Positions 49,161 through 60,150 of a stretch of 64,000 bases of DNA are shown here, piece after piece; position 1 is the first letter of the stretch, and each line of letters begins with the position of its first letter. The notes under the pieces were generated by a model. The model did no database searches. It was not told the origin of the DNA and was given only the letters and a program-made list of their open reading frames with translations. The position numbers and the translations under genes are program-made. The stretch is from Tetraselmis striata (lineage: Eukaryota > Chlorophyta > Chlorodendrophyceae > Chlorodendrales > Chlorodendraceae), in NCBI GenBank assembly GCA_006384855.1, contig VCJN01002662.1, positions 1 to 64,000 of the forward strand. The letters are read 5' to 3'.

Positions 49161-49219
49161 GGGGGGGCTGCTCCTCATCATCTTTCTCAATTGCTGCGCG
49201 CCACTCACTGCCGTCAGGA

Positions 49220-50500
49220 GGGGGCGAGATGTGACAATTGTCGACGCCTTGAAGTTGGTCGTCGGACGAGATTCGGCGACTTTAAGGGCGCATCTCTCGG
49301 AGCACCTCGGCAAGCAACGTGGGTTCGTGTATGCGAGACAGCGAGAACCATGGCGGCGGCAAGAGATGCGGCACTAGAACCCGGAGGCCCACATTGGGGA
49401 CGACGGGTACGTCCTCCCGGACGTCAAAGCAGCGGTGGCTGAGGCCACCGCTGGCACGACTGACGAGCAAGAGAAGCGGAGGGTGGAGAGAATTTAAAGG
49501 TAGAGGGTGGGATTACCCGCATCTCCGCAGTGGAGGCATATGAACGCTCGCATCTCTCGCGTACAAACCCGTGTACTGTCGCTCCTAGCTCTTGTAACGC
49601 TGCCATGTGCAAGGATCCCTTTGTTGTTGTCACGTCGCCTTGGTTCACTCACCTGAATTTGCTCCTATAGCTGCTGGCGGCCTACGAGGCGGAAATCTAT
49701 CGCGTGCAGATTCCGAGCACCTACTTGACGCAAGGGCCCCTCCCGCGAATGAACTACCTCCACAGTCTGTTGACAGCGGGTCGTGCACTTCTCATCGCGT
49801 CAAAGCACCCAAGAAACCCCGACACCAACAGACGCGCCTTGTGGTTGGTCGTCGGACGAGATTCGGCGACTTTAAGGGCGCATCTCTCGGAGCATCTCGG
49901 CAAGCAACGTGGGTTCGTGTATGCGAGACAGCGAGAACCATGACGGCGGCGAAAAAGATGCGGCACCGGAACCCGGAGGCCCACATTGGGGACGACGGGT
50001 ACGTCCTCGCGGACGTCAAAGCAGCAAGAGATGCTTGCGGAGGGTGGAGAGATCGAATTGACCGTAAAGGGTGGGATTACCCGCATCTCCGCAGTGGGGG
50101 CATATGAACGCCCGCATCTCTCGTGTACAAACCCGTGTACTGTCTCCCCTAGCTCTTGTAACGCTGCCCTAGGCAAGGAGCCCTTTGTCGTTGTCATGTC
50201 GCCTTGGTTCACTCACCTGAATTTGCTCCTATAGCTGCTGGCGGCCTCCAAGGCGGAAATCTATCGCGTGCAGATTCCGAGCACCTACTTGACGCAAGGG
50301 CCCCTCCCGCGAATGGACGACCTCCACAGTCTGTTGACAGCGGGTCGTGCACTTCTCATCGCGTCAAAGCACCCAAGAAACCCCGACACCAACGGACGCG
50401 CCTTGTGGTTGGTCGTCGGAAGAGATTCGGCGACTTTAAGGGCGCATCTCTCGGAGCATCTCGGCAAGCAACGTGCGTTCGTGTATGGTCCGTGACAAGG
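49220..50500 (+). repeat. ~565-base tandem repeat with coding character (three partial units)
   Basis: The same segment recurs with GTCGGACGAGATTCGGCGAC at 49261 and 49851, and a near-identical GTCGGAAGAG at 50415. Each unit carries the frame WLVVGRDSATLRAHLSEHLGKQR, an intron-like stretch (GTGTACTGTC to CTCCTATAG), then LLAAYEAEIYRVQIPSTYLTQ (49671 and 50236). The last unit is truncated near 50480. It looks like exon-intron duplication inside a transposon gene. Confidence 0.65.
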
Positions 50501-50544
50501 GATTCATGCAGCTTGAAACTCGCTGCCATAGCTCCCTGGGCAAT

Positions 50545-50712
50545 ACCTCATTAATCATACTCAACGATCATAACAAATCATTCTCGACCGCAGATAAGAG
50601 TTTGAATCGACTCCTGTCCGTCGATTTCACAAACCGCAATTCCTTTGCTAGCGCGGCGCCAACGCGCCGCGGCCGGGGCAGCGGGGCGCCAACGCGCGGC
50701 GGCCGTCGCATG
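50545..50712 (-). repeat. ~170-base dispersed repeat, inverted copy of 59945-60120
   Basis: Shares ATTAATCATA.TCAACGATCAT, GACCGCAGATAAGAGTT, TTTCCTTTGCTAGCGCGG and a GGGGCAGCGGGGCGCCAAC palindromic tail with the reverse complement of 59945-60120. No coding content. Confidence 0.75.
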
Positions 50713-52036
50713 TTGGTGATTCATGCAACCCCGCAAACTAAATGGTTTGCAGCCATCTAGGCAATCAAAGCATGCTTAAAGGCAGCATCTGCGGTGCAGC
50801 GCTGCAGCAATCTGCGGTGTGCCGCGAGCAAATATCAGGTATTAGCCCTACTGCCTTGCAGTCCGTATAGTGTCGTCAAGCAGGTGCGTGTTCACATCCC
50901 TTCTATGCCATGCAGCCTCCGCATACTAAATGGTTTGCAGCCATCTAGGCAATCAAAGCATGCTTAACGTAGGCAGCATCTGCGGTGCAGCGTTGCAGTA
51001 ATCTGCGGCGTGCCGCCAGCAAATATCAGGCATTAGCCCTACTGCCTTGCAGTCCTCATAGTATCGTCAAGCCGGTGCGTGTTCATATCCCTTCTATGCC
51101 ATGCAGCCCTGCATACTAAATGGTTTGCAGCCATCTAGGCAATAAAAGCATGCTTAAAGGCAGCATCTGCGGTGCAGCGCTGCAGCAATCTGCGGTGTGC
51201 CGCGAGCAAATATCAGGTATTAGCCCTACTGCCTTGCAGTCCGTATAGTGTCGTCAAGCAGGTGCGTGTTCATATCCCCTCTATGCCATGCAGCCCCGCA
51301 AACTAAATGGTTTGCAGCCATCTAGGCAATCAAAGCATGCTTAACGTAGGCAGCATCTGCGGTGCAGCGTTGCAGTAATCTGCGGCGTGCCGCCAGCAAA
51401 TATCAGGCATTAGCCCTACTGCCTTGCAGTCCTCATAGTATCGTCAAGCCGGTGCGTGTTCACATCCCTTCTATGCCATGCAGCCCCGCATACTAAATGG
51501 TTTGCAGCCATCTAGGCAATCAAAGTATGCTTAACTTAGGCAGCATCTGCGGTGCAGCGCTGCAGTAATCTGCGGCGTGCCGCCAGCAAATATCAGGTAT
51601 TAGCCCTACTGCCTTGCAATCTATATAGTATCGTCAAGCCGGTCGTGTTCACATCCCTTCTATGCCATGCAGCCCCGCAAACTAAATGGTTTGCAGCCAT
51701 CCAGGCAATTAAAGCATGCCTTAAGGCAGCATCTGCGGTGCAGCGCTGCAGCAATCTACGGTGTGCCGCGAGCAAATATCAGGCATTAGCCGAACTGCCT
51801 TGCAATCTATATAGAATCGTCAAGCCGGTGCGTGTTCACATCCCTTCTATGCCATGCAACCCCGCATCCTAAATGGTTTGCAGCCATCTAGGCAATCAAA
51901 GCATGCCTTAAGGCAGCAATCTGCGGTGCAGCGCTGCAACAATCTACCTACGGTGTGCCGCGAGCAAATATCAGGCATTAGTGGTACTGCCTTGCAATAT
52001 GTATAGTATGATAAAGCATGTGGGCGATTAAATCCC
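50713..52036 (+). repeat. Satellite array, seven ~187-base units
   Basis: The core AAATGGTTTGCAGCCATCTA recurs at 50740, 50938, 51118, 51305, 51495, 51684 and 51871 (spacing 180-198). Two unit types differ at CTTAAAGG versus CTTAACGTAGG and GTGTGCCGCGAGC versus GCGTGCCGCCAGC, in the order A-B-A-B-B-A-A. Confidence 0.9.
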
Positions 52037-52224
52037 CTTTCTTGTCATTTAAATCCTGAGACTGGAAGGCTGCCGAGCCAGCTCTTTACCCCCACCGTCT
52101 TGGTCGACGACCGCTACTACCAGGTCGTAGCGGCGCCGCGTCTGGCTGGCGGGTCCTCCAAGCCCGCATCTCAACCACCGCCACCGGGGTCCGGCGGAGA
52201 TGGCTCCCAAAACGGCGCTGCAGC

Positions 52225-52989
52225 ATGTCTCTTGATAGAGCTTCGAGCAGCTCCGCCCCTCCCCCGAGCAGGTTTGGTCCCTCGGAGACTGCCAATCCGC
52301 CGAGTGAGCCTCAACCTTCGAGTGCGACGAAGCGCTCGCTCGGTGTGTTGGGCACGGGAGGCAAGAGCAGCTTGTCGCCCAATAACCTGCGCAAGAAGCA
52401 TTCCAAGAAGCGCGGGCCGAGTCCTCCTTCAAGACGGCGATAGAGTTGGAGGACGACGACCCTTTCAGGCGCCTAAGCCGAAACGCGAAGCCACGCCAAG
52501 CCGTCAGGCGCCTTCGGGTGCCGCTGGTGGGAGTCGCAGGGCCACATCTGGCGGTGCCGCATACCCGCCTCCCCGACCCGCATCTCCGCCTATGGAGGCA
52601 AGAGCAGCAGCAGCTTGTCGCCCAATAAGCTGCGCAAGAAGCATTCCAAGAAGCGTGGGCCGACTCCTCCTTTAAGACGGCGAAAGTGTTGAAGGACGAC
52701 GACCCCTTCCAGGCGCCTAAGCCGAAACGCGAAGCCACGTCAAGCCGTCAGGCGCCGTCGGGTGCCGCTGGTGGGAGTCGCAGGGCCACATCTTCACGTG
52801 CGTGGCGGTGCCGCATCTCCGCCTCCCCGACCCACATCTCCGCCTAAGGAGCCCTCATCTCTGGACGCGAAGCCCGCACCGCCGCCTGCGCCGACATCTC
52901 GCCCCAACGCCGCGTCGCTGTCAGCAGGGTTCAGAGGTAGCATCTCGTTGCGACGAACACAATCTCTGAGGTCGGCGATAGACTCGTAG
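52225..52989 (+). pseudogene. Ser/Pro/Lys-rich transposon protein with internal duplication
   Basis: ORF 52225-52443 (MSLDRASSSSAPPPSR...LSPNNLRKKHSKKRGP) is followed by frames reading DDDPFQAPKPKREATPSRQAPSGAAGGSRRAT. A ~237-base unit is repeated in tandem (GGCAAGAGCAGC at about 52361 and 52598). The last frame ends SAGFRGSISLRRTQSLRSAIDS at 52989. The predicted product is disordered and basic. Frames differ between the two units, so at least one indel has occurred. Confidence 0.45.
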
Positions 52990-53277
52990 GCCCGGGGCGT
53001 CTTCTCTGCGCGAGTGAGGCTCGATTTCCAGGCTCGAAACGCCACTCGCCACGCCCTCGCGTCCGCAATCTTCCAAGGTGAGGCGGATAGTACTTTACGC
53101 GACTGAGGGCGCGAAGAGGACACGCCGATGTGCCATTTTAGTACTCTCGTATAGTATTGCATTGCACCTGAAATGTGACCGAAAAATGGGTACATATCCC
53201 AGCCTAAGCTATCACGTGGGGGCACATTTTTGAGTCCAGGAATTGGACCGTTTTGACTCAAAAATGTGCCATGCACC

Positions 53278-53287
53278 TGCTCCCCAT
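53278..53287. repeat. Target-site duplication, right
   Basis: TGCTCCCCAT, identical to 47961-47970. Confidence 0.6.
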
Positions 53288-53838
53288 CATGTTTTTGAAG
53301 CAAAGAATGTGTTGGTTGGAAGGATATTAGCGACCGATGTAAACATCGTCCTCACCGAATTTTGTTCTCAGCACATTGAACCCCGGTAGTAGCGTTGTAC
53401 ATCAGCCTTTGACACCGTTCTCAGCGACAATAAATTGGTACTTTTCAATTTATTGCGGAGCTGCTCGAATGCGAGATGAGCTTCCTTATAGGAAGTCAAC
53501 GCGGTTGCGAGTCTCGGTGAGCTCGATCTTGGACGGCTGGGCCATGTTGCGAGAAGAGTTAGGCATTCTGTTATCTCCCATAAACAATTTCTCTCCTACA
53601 CGCTGTCGCTTGGGCGCCTTCGCTGACAATCTCGTACTTGCGAGGTCGACCGACGGGGTGCGAGGCGTATCCTTGGCGTCACGGGGCTTGCACTACCTGT
53701 CGGGTAATCCCTTACGCGCTTTACCTAGGTGTTCCAGGTAGTAGCGCATGTAACGCTCGCGGCTGAGGCACTTCCGCCTATCAACGGCGGACTCTTCGAT
53801 CGCTAGTACATTAGGAGTTATATCCTTTGTTCCGGACA
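53288..53838 (-). pseudogene. Virus-type DNA polymerase gene, 5' part
   Basis: Minus-strand ATG at 53838 opens MSGTKDITPNVLAIEE; the frame has a stop at about 53692. The reading continues in shifted frames down to the insertion point at 53287, just ahead of the segment that resumes at 47970. The identity of this part rests on its position and co-linearity with the C-terminal part. Same low-G+C character. Confidence 0.4.
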
Positions 53839-53876
53839 TTTCGGTATTTTAAATGTACTAATCGATACTTTTTTCC

Positions 53877-54168
53877 TCACACTGACGCGATACGGATCAA
53901 CGGGCGTTGCTGCATGCTACAAATAATCGTGGCTACCGTATGAAAATGATAATGATACATTTTGGAGAAGATATCCCAATACTCTCGTACGAAAATCGAT
54001 GTATCAATATTTAAGTGGATTCTTTTTTGCTCAATCGGTTTCAAGTCAAAAACAGCTACGTCGATTCCCCCAATGAAGCTTCCTATAGCCTCATCGCCTT
54101 CTTTGCTGATATGCCTGGACTCACGCTTCAAGGCTGAAGCGTGGCGGATTTACATCGTGGCACGGTTG
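53877..54168 (-). pseudogene. Unrecognised virus-associated ORF, truncated at its start
   Basis: 84-residue ORF (KRESRHISKEGDEAIG...) ending at 53877, 39 bases upstream of the polymerase start on the same strand. Open frame extends back to a stop at about 54168. Lys/Ile-rich, unlike the neighbouring G+C-rich frames. No family recognised. Confidence 0.4.
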
Positions 54169-54189
54169 CTCCAATTGTCCGCTACATAA

Positions 54190-56700
54190 TAGAGAGAGCA
54201 GGGACAAGAAAAAAGTATGACGGTGCATGCGTTATGTGTCTGCATGCATATAGCGTACTCCGACTGCTCTGGATGTTGTTGATCATACATGGGCGGCTTC
54301 GGGTGCAGGCAAGTATTACTTCGGAGTCTGCCATCTAGACGCCCCTTACCGCGAAGGCTATACCGACGGCGTGCACTTGGTGGTGGTGGACGCCACACGG
54401 GGAAGGACTGCCGACGATGAGTATTAACCCCGCATTGCCTACTGCGGCGATGCCCACATGCAGTTGTCCACCGCAGATATGCGGTTCTTGGCAGTGGAGG
54501 CCAGCGCATGGCGCATCGTGCAGACGATAGCCGGCACTACATGCATGTTGTGCGCTGGCGTAAATTGAAATTGAAATTGATAACAACGTGCTAGCCTGCT
54601 GCTCTTAACCGCCCATACTGGGTTGCTCTTAGAGCCTGCCATCTCTAACTATAGTAAGGAACACATATCGCGTAATTACAGCTCAGGCTTCCGGCCATCC
54701 TTTTCGTTTCCAAGCCCCGCCTCCTTCCATCACGTGATCAATACCTGTGTTACTTTCGGACAACTACGGGTAGTTGCCGGTACGAGCGACTACCGCTAAG
54801 CAGCAGTACGGAGATTATTGCGAATGCAGTACTTGCCCCACCCCCGAAAAGGTTTTCCTATACATTGACAATGCACCGGTCCGGGCACCGCGCAATCTTC
54901 GGTCGTCGTGCGTCTTGGCCCTACCTGCCGCCATCGCTGAATATTTCCCGCAGGTCGCGGCGTTGATCGCCCCACCACGCCGGTTGTGGCGGTCCGCCGG
55001 CCTCGGCCGCGGTCCGCCGATGCTGCCTCCATCTCGCCCGGTTGAACTCTGGCGGTAGGATCCCCAAGGGGGTCTGGAGGGGAAAACCATGCACACCCCC
55101 CCCCTCCCCCCCCCCCGCGCCCCCATCCGCGTGTCGTCCCTCCGTGGTCGGCAGGCCGGTCTTGCTCGCCCGCGCGCCGCTCGCGTCCGCAGCGCGCCTA
55201 GTCGTTGTAGCCGCCCGTCCATGGTCTGCCCGAGCTGACCTCCAGCTGACTCCTCCCGCTGCATGGCTGCGACTCCCTCAGGGCACTCCGGCTCCCGTGT
55301 CCTGGCCCTTGAGTCGCTGTCAAGCCCGGCCTCTCCGCCCCCGAACGCCCGCCCCGCCTTTAAGGGCCGGGCTCCTGTCTCCTCGTGCTCGCCGCCCTCA
55401 CCCGTTCTCGCGGGACGGCTGAGGGTTTCCCGGGTGTTTCAAACGGGTCGGCCGCAGGGCGCCGCACTCCGCACTCCGCTGTACTTGGCCGGGATTCGAG
55501 TGATTCACAGGTGGAACACATACGGGTGAGGGGTACGCCACATCTCTTGCAGGTCGGTCGCGGGTCGTACCGAGGTACGAGAACACGATTTTATTTCGAA
55601 CAGCCCTCGCGAGTAGGCTGACCCCGTCCGAGTCGTACAGACCCCCCTCCCCACCCGTAGGCGGATCTCGGAGAGGCCGACGCAAGGCCGAGGTCGTACA
55701 ATAACTATTTTTTCAGCCCCTTGTACAAGGTTGCTGCCCGGCGGCGCCAGCAGGCGCTGCCATGACCACGAGTATTCAAAAATGCCCCCGTAGGGCTCCC
55801 CGGTCGTCGCATGATCCAAGGACCCGCCATAACCGGCCACCCCGCTCAGCCCCCTGCCGCACCTAGCCGGCTACGGGTCTTCGGGGTTACCATGGCATGC
55901 CGCACCCATGATCCTCCGCACCTGGTGGGCCGCGGCCTGGCGGCGGGCGCCGCGCTGGCGTATACAAGCTATGTTGACTTCTGGCCGCTGCCGATAGCAC
56001 ATACACTACCGCTGAGGGTTGTCAAGGACTTTGGGAGTATGTCGGCATCCTGAAGATTAGCGACCTTTTACATCGTTGTTGCTGCCTGCCCGTCACTGTG
56101 AGAATGAGATGTGACATACGGGTGACGAAGCACTACTACTAGCGACTATTATTTATCCGTGAAGGCTGCTTCTGGTGGCGGCATGTCCATCCTGTTCCGT
56201 GCGAGTACATCCGGCGTTATTGCCGGCGGGCGATAAATCTTTTTTTGTAATCATTGTGGTAGTCGTACTAGCGCGTTGACGCGTTACATGGCACTGACGT
56301 ATAAGGTACGAGGTTGTCCGTGTACTACCGGGTAGTACGCGATATATTTATTAAGCCGGTACCGGGTATCTAGTACGAACCCGGGCGCAATGACCATTGC
56401 GCCCGGGTGATTACATGAGCTAGCAGCAGAAATGACGAATCGTCATGTGGATAACTACGACTAGTAGTACATGGGAGCGCGAATCGCAGCCGTACGTATT
56501 TGGTAACAATGGGGAATTTTGTGTACATTATAGCTATTACTGTTGAACGGGCCTGCCAGCCGTCCGATCAAAGGTCATCAGACGGGCGGTTTGGCTGCCA
56601 TGTTTTGCCAAAGAGTGCTCACGTTACATAAATATTTGCGAGGGGGAGGGGGGGGCAGGCAGCGGTTTGCCGAAGAATGTTTGAATTACAATATTCGCGA
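54190..56700. other. No supported gene
   Basis: Open frames here are short, mutually overlapping and without motifs. ORF 54774-55058 (plus) has a CECSTCPTPEKV stretch but no family. The stretch 55080-55700 is strongly G+C-rich with C runs. Confidence 0.35.
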
Positions 56701-56715
56701 CAGCTGCCGTCGGGG

Positions 56716-56730
56716 CATGTGGCCGGGGGG

Positions 56731-56765
<35 letters not shown>

Positions 56766-56796
56766 AAACCCCCCCCCCCCCCCCCCCCCCCCCCCC
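56716..56796. repeat. Giant G-run/C-run foldback
   Basis: A run of G (with one C near the start) at about 56717-56763 is followed by TAAA and a run of C to 56796, a near-perfect hairpin of about 29 G-C pairs with a 4-base loop. It could be real or an assembly join. Confidence 0.8.
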
Positions 56797-56849
56797 GCCG
56801 CCCGCCGCTCCCGCCGTGGGAGTGAGGGGAGGGGGTAAGGGGGCGGGGG

Positions 56850-57995
56850 CTACTGCTTGTTCTTGTTCTTGCGTGCCCGGGGGACCCTCCGCTTCGACGA
56901 TCTCGCTGCCTCCGCCTCCGCCTCCGCCTCCGCCTCCGACTCCGACTCCGCCTCCGACTCCGACTCCGCGACCGTCAGTTTCTTACCTCGGCGCTTCTTC
57001 ACTGGCCTCTTCCGCTTCTTGTCATCCGTCAGTGTCTTCACCACCCCGGGAGGCTGTGCCGTCGACGACGCCGCCTTGAGCTTCCTTACCTTGGCGTCGG
57101 GACGCCCCCTGTGCCCAGACGCCCACAACAAGCCACAATCGTTTCGCCTAAGCGGCTGAGGATGCGGCCTCCTCGGCCACCACGGTACGAGTTGCGCCGC
57201 TGGCACTATGGAAGCCTTGGCGTTGAGGTGGGCCTTACGGCGCTCCCGGACGAACCTGCGCGCGGCACAAGTTAGCCACGAGTGGGTGCGTGCTAATGTG
57301 GAGGGTGGAGTGTTTTGTTGCGCGCCCACTTTGTCACGCGTTTCCTCATGTCTTTATCGTCCTCCTCGATGCCGGCGGCGCGGACACGCGAGACAACAAG
57401 GCTCGCCGCCCACTTTTGCCCGGGAGACGAGGTCTGCCATTGCGATGTGAGCGGTGAATGGGGGGGGGGCGTAGGCGCCCAAAGAGACATGCATCCAGGA
57501 AGCGGAGGTCAACTTTGCTGCCTAGGGTGGCATTGAGCAACAACGATGGGCGTCGGGAGAGGTAGCATGCGGCTGTGGTGGGAGGGGTTTTAGGGGGAGG
57601 AGGACACACCCTTTACATGCATGGGGCCTAAGGGTCATCCTCTATGCGGAGGCGAACGTGCTTCGAGTGGACCGCGAAGATGGAGCCTAGGGGATTGGCA
57701 GGACACGGCGAAGCGCGAAGCCTTGGGTTCATTGGAGATGGGACGGCGATGTATTGCGGTTGCCCCGGACCGGCACTTGTGCATGTCAAGGGTCGCCGGG
57801 TATAGGTCTTGGTCAACACCGGCTTCCCGGAGTTTCTCAGACAGGCGGGCCATGGTGTGTGGGCTCCCCTGTGGGAGCGCCGCGTGGTCGCGGCGGAGTG
57901 CATCGACCACCGCCTCTGACAACTGTGTAGGGTCGGGCAGGAGTTTGGTGGAGGGGGGTATAAAGGAGAAGTGTGGCATTCGACAACGTCGTAGG
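56850..57995 (-). pseudogene. Unrecognised minus-strand coding region with Lys/Ser-Glu-rich tail
   Basis: Frame 58225-57635 reads convincingly from about 57995 (LPDPTQLSEAVVDALRRDHAALPQGSPHTMARLSEKLREAGVDQDL). Frame 57490-57293 (AASLVVSRVRAAGIEEDDKDMRKRV) and frame 57329-56850 follow, the last with a basic stretch KKRKRPVKKRRGKK, an ESEAESESEAEAEAEA repeat and a KNKNK end at 56850. The order suggests one multi-exon gene, probably a transposon protein with a nuclear-type tail. It starts about 450 bases from, and divergent to, zinc-finger copy 2. Whether the frames join by introns or indels is unclear. Confidence 0.35.
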
Positions 57996-58034
57996 TGAAG
58001 AAGTCGTCGCTGACTGCATTGGGCGGTGGTTTGC

Positions 58035-59845
58035 CTTAGTGCGAGGTCACTAGCCTCCCAGACCGTCTCGTAATTACACTGTAATGGCCCGTAATCGCAT
58101 TTTTTCCACGGAATGGGCCCGTAATATCCATGTATACACCGTATAATCGCCACTTTTCTGCTAGGCTCGGTAGTCGCACTGAAGTCCCCGGCGGGTCCGC
58201 CTCCCGTAATTTCTACCAATACCATGTCGTGCCGTCCCCATGGTACATGGGGCCCACATCGCCCGTCGCGTGGTTACCCGTAATCTTTAAGACTTCCGCC
58301 ACGTCGTATTTTAACGCCTCAAAATAAGCTCCGTGACGACTCGCAGCCGCCACTTTACTACCATGCATCGCACCAGCGTCGGAGCGTCAGTGACTAGCTA
58401 GCCCCTACCAACCCTCGCCGCTGCGAGCCGCCGGCGCCGAGTAGTGGTGTGCCATGGGGCGTCGCAACTCCAAGCGCCGTATTCCTGAGGGCAAGGAAGG
58501 GCTGGACGTCTTCCGAGGGGACTTGGGTAGAGGGGACCAAGAGAATGCCCTGCAGCGCGTGTGGCGCCTGCTTTACGAAGACTGCGTTCTACGACAAGCA
58601 CATATGAGCGTGCGCCAAGACGCCCCCGTCCACCGCCGCGCATATGTCGCAGCCGGTGGTGATGGCGCCCCTGCGGTAGCTGCTGCACTGTACGGCCGTC
58701 ACCCCTCTGCCCCATCCGGACCCAGTAAGACCGAACCGCGGGGCGAGCCGGGTGCATCGATACCGTCGCCGCCGCCATCGCCCCCGCCGCCTCTCCACCG
58801 CTCTTGTCTCCCCGAAACGAATCAGCGAGCCCCGCATCCAACGGCGAGGAGGGGCGTTCGGTGTCGTGTGATGGTGGTCTGACAGCAAGCATGGCAGCGC
58901 ATGAGATGAATGCCGAACTTCAGGTGGGCGCTGTCATGACCAAGACGTTCGGGACGCGGGGGAGCTTTCTCGGCCAGGTAGTCTCCTCCCTCCGCCCCCC
59001 TCCGTGTTGCCCTTGCTCCTTGACGTCCCGTTACACCTGCTATAGGCCCACCGCCGCCATGTGCCAGCCACCCGTGTGTATCATCCAATACCCAGGTCGT
59101 CGGCTAGGGATTGGGTTACGAGGATGTAGACCCGGCTGATAGGGAGCTGGTGATGAAGGTGATTTACGACGACGGCGACTCTAAAGAGCAAACTGAGTCG
59201 AAGATACAACCGTTGTACCCAACGACAGAGCAGCTGGGCGATTTCACTCGCATGTTGCCTCAAGGCGCCATTGACGCCCTACCGGCGGTCCGCCATTGCG
59301 CACCCACCGACGTGCCTTAGGGGGGGTGCTTATTTATTGGCTAAAGGGGTGAGGGTATCGCACAGGCTACGTGTAAACGATGATTTGCTGTGCTTCATCC
59401 TTATTATACGCGCATTCGTCAAGATGCGTGCGCGCATATGTGCACCTGACATGAGCTACGCGAACTTCTCGACGCCGATAGCGACGCCGAAGGCATTGTC
59501 GCGGAGGTTGTGGAAGGCAACCTCTATCTCTCTGACGAGAGCCGCAACGACAGCGACGGCGAAGGAGACGTTGTTGCGAGAAATGACTTCAGTACCGGGA
59601 CCTCAGCCGTTGTGCAGCAAGGCGCCTCAGCAGCCCCCCCCAACTGGGCGGCCTGCGCAGAGGCGCTGGATAAGTACTGTCAAGGAACTGGCACACTGGA
59701 GCGTGAGCCGGCATTGAAGCGCGCATATGAAATGTGGCTCGACCCCCATAACATCAAGTGACCCCCCCCCCCCCCCCCCCCCCCCCCCGCCCGGCGCCAT
59801 GCCTCCCACTACCCCCCATTTAATCGGAATCTTCACTCAAGCGGT
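58035..59845 (+). mobile_element. Zinc-finger/Tudor-like transposon segment, copy 2
   Basis: Inverted partner of 44511-46325, similar over coding and non-coding parts. Ends in a C run (59761-59788) directly after the stop codon, as copy 1 does in mirror image. Confidence 0.7.
58454..59763 (+). pseudogene. Zinc-finger and Tudor/PWWP-like transposon protein, copy 2
   Basis: Plus-strand pieces: CSACGACF finger (58550-58610), here cut by a stop after H; MNAELQVGAVMTKTFGTRGSFLGQ (58905-58977) with donor GTAGTC; VMKVIYDDGDSKEQTESKIQPLYP (59150-59222); and MEGNLYLSDESRNDSDGEGD...YEMWLDPHNIK (59510-59761), stop TGA. Small indels relative to copy 1 break the finger. The two copies may be compared to infer the original frames. 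Confidence 0.45.
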
Positions 59846-59944
59846 CATAGGTCAGAACCTTAACGCAGCAACATGTTCCGGGTATATACGCAACTTTCTA
59901 CTATCATGCATGATGTGCACCGCCTACTGCGTGCCCTGCTTCGC

Positions 59945-60120
59945 GTTGCTACCCTACGGCGCATTGGCGCGCCGCTGCCCCGGCAGTGGCGGGTTGGCGC
60001 CCCGCTGCCCCAGCCGCGCTAGCAAAGGAAATGCGGTTTGTAAAATCGACGGACATGAGTCGATTCAACTCTTATCTGCGGTCGAAAATGATTTTTTTAT
60101 GATCGTTGATTATGATTAAT
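59945..60120 (+). repeat. ~170-base dispersed repeat, second copy
   Basis: Inverted partner of 50545-50712, about 85-90% alike by eye. Confidence 0.75.
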
Positions 60121-60150
60121 GAGGGTTGTTGGCTGCACTACCCCGCAGGC

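Larger units (their letters stand above)
47971..53277 (+). mobile_element. 5.3-kb transposon inserted in the virus-type polymerase gene
   Basis: Flanked by the identical 10-mer TGCTCCCCAT at 47961-47970 and 53278-53287. Imperfect ~45-base terminal inverted repeats share GAGTCAAAA...GG.C..ATT.CTGGACTCAAAA (left about 47988, right about 53256). A 9-10-base target duplication suits Mutator-like elements. The interior holds plus-strand coding remnants, a ~565-base tandem repeat, and a satellite array. Confidence 0.65.

Noticed and set aside
50713..52036. CRISPR array
   Set aside because: Units are ~187 bases with no short-repeat/unique-spacer pattern, and the genome is eukaryotic.
55040..55720. 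Ribosomal RNA fragment, suggested by high G+C content
   Set aside because: No conserved rRNA core sequence could be recognised.
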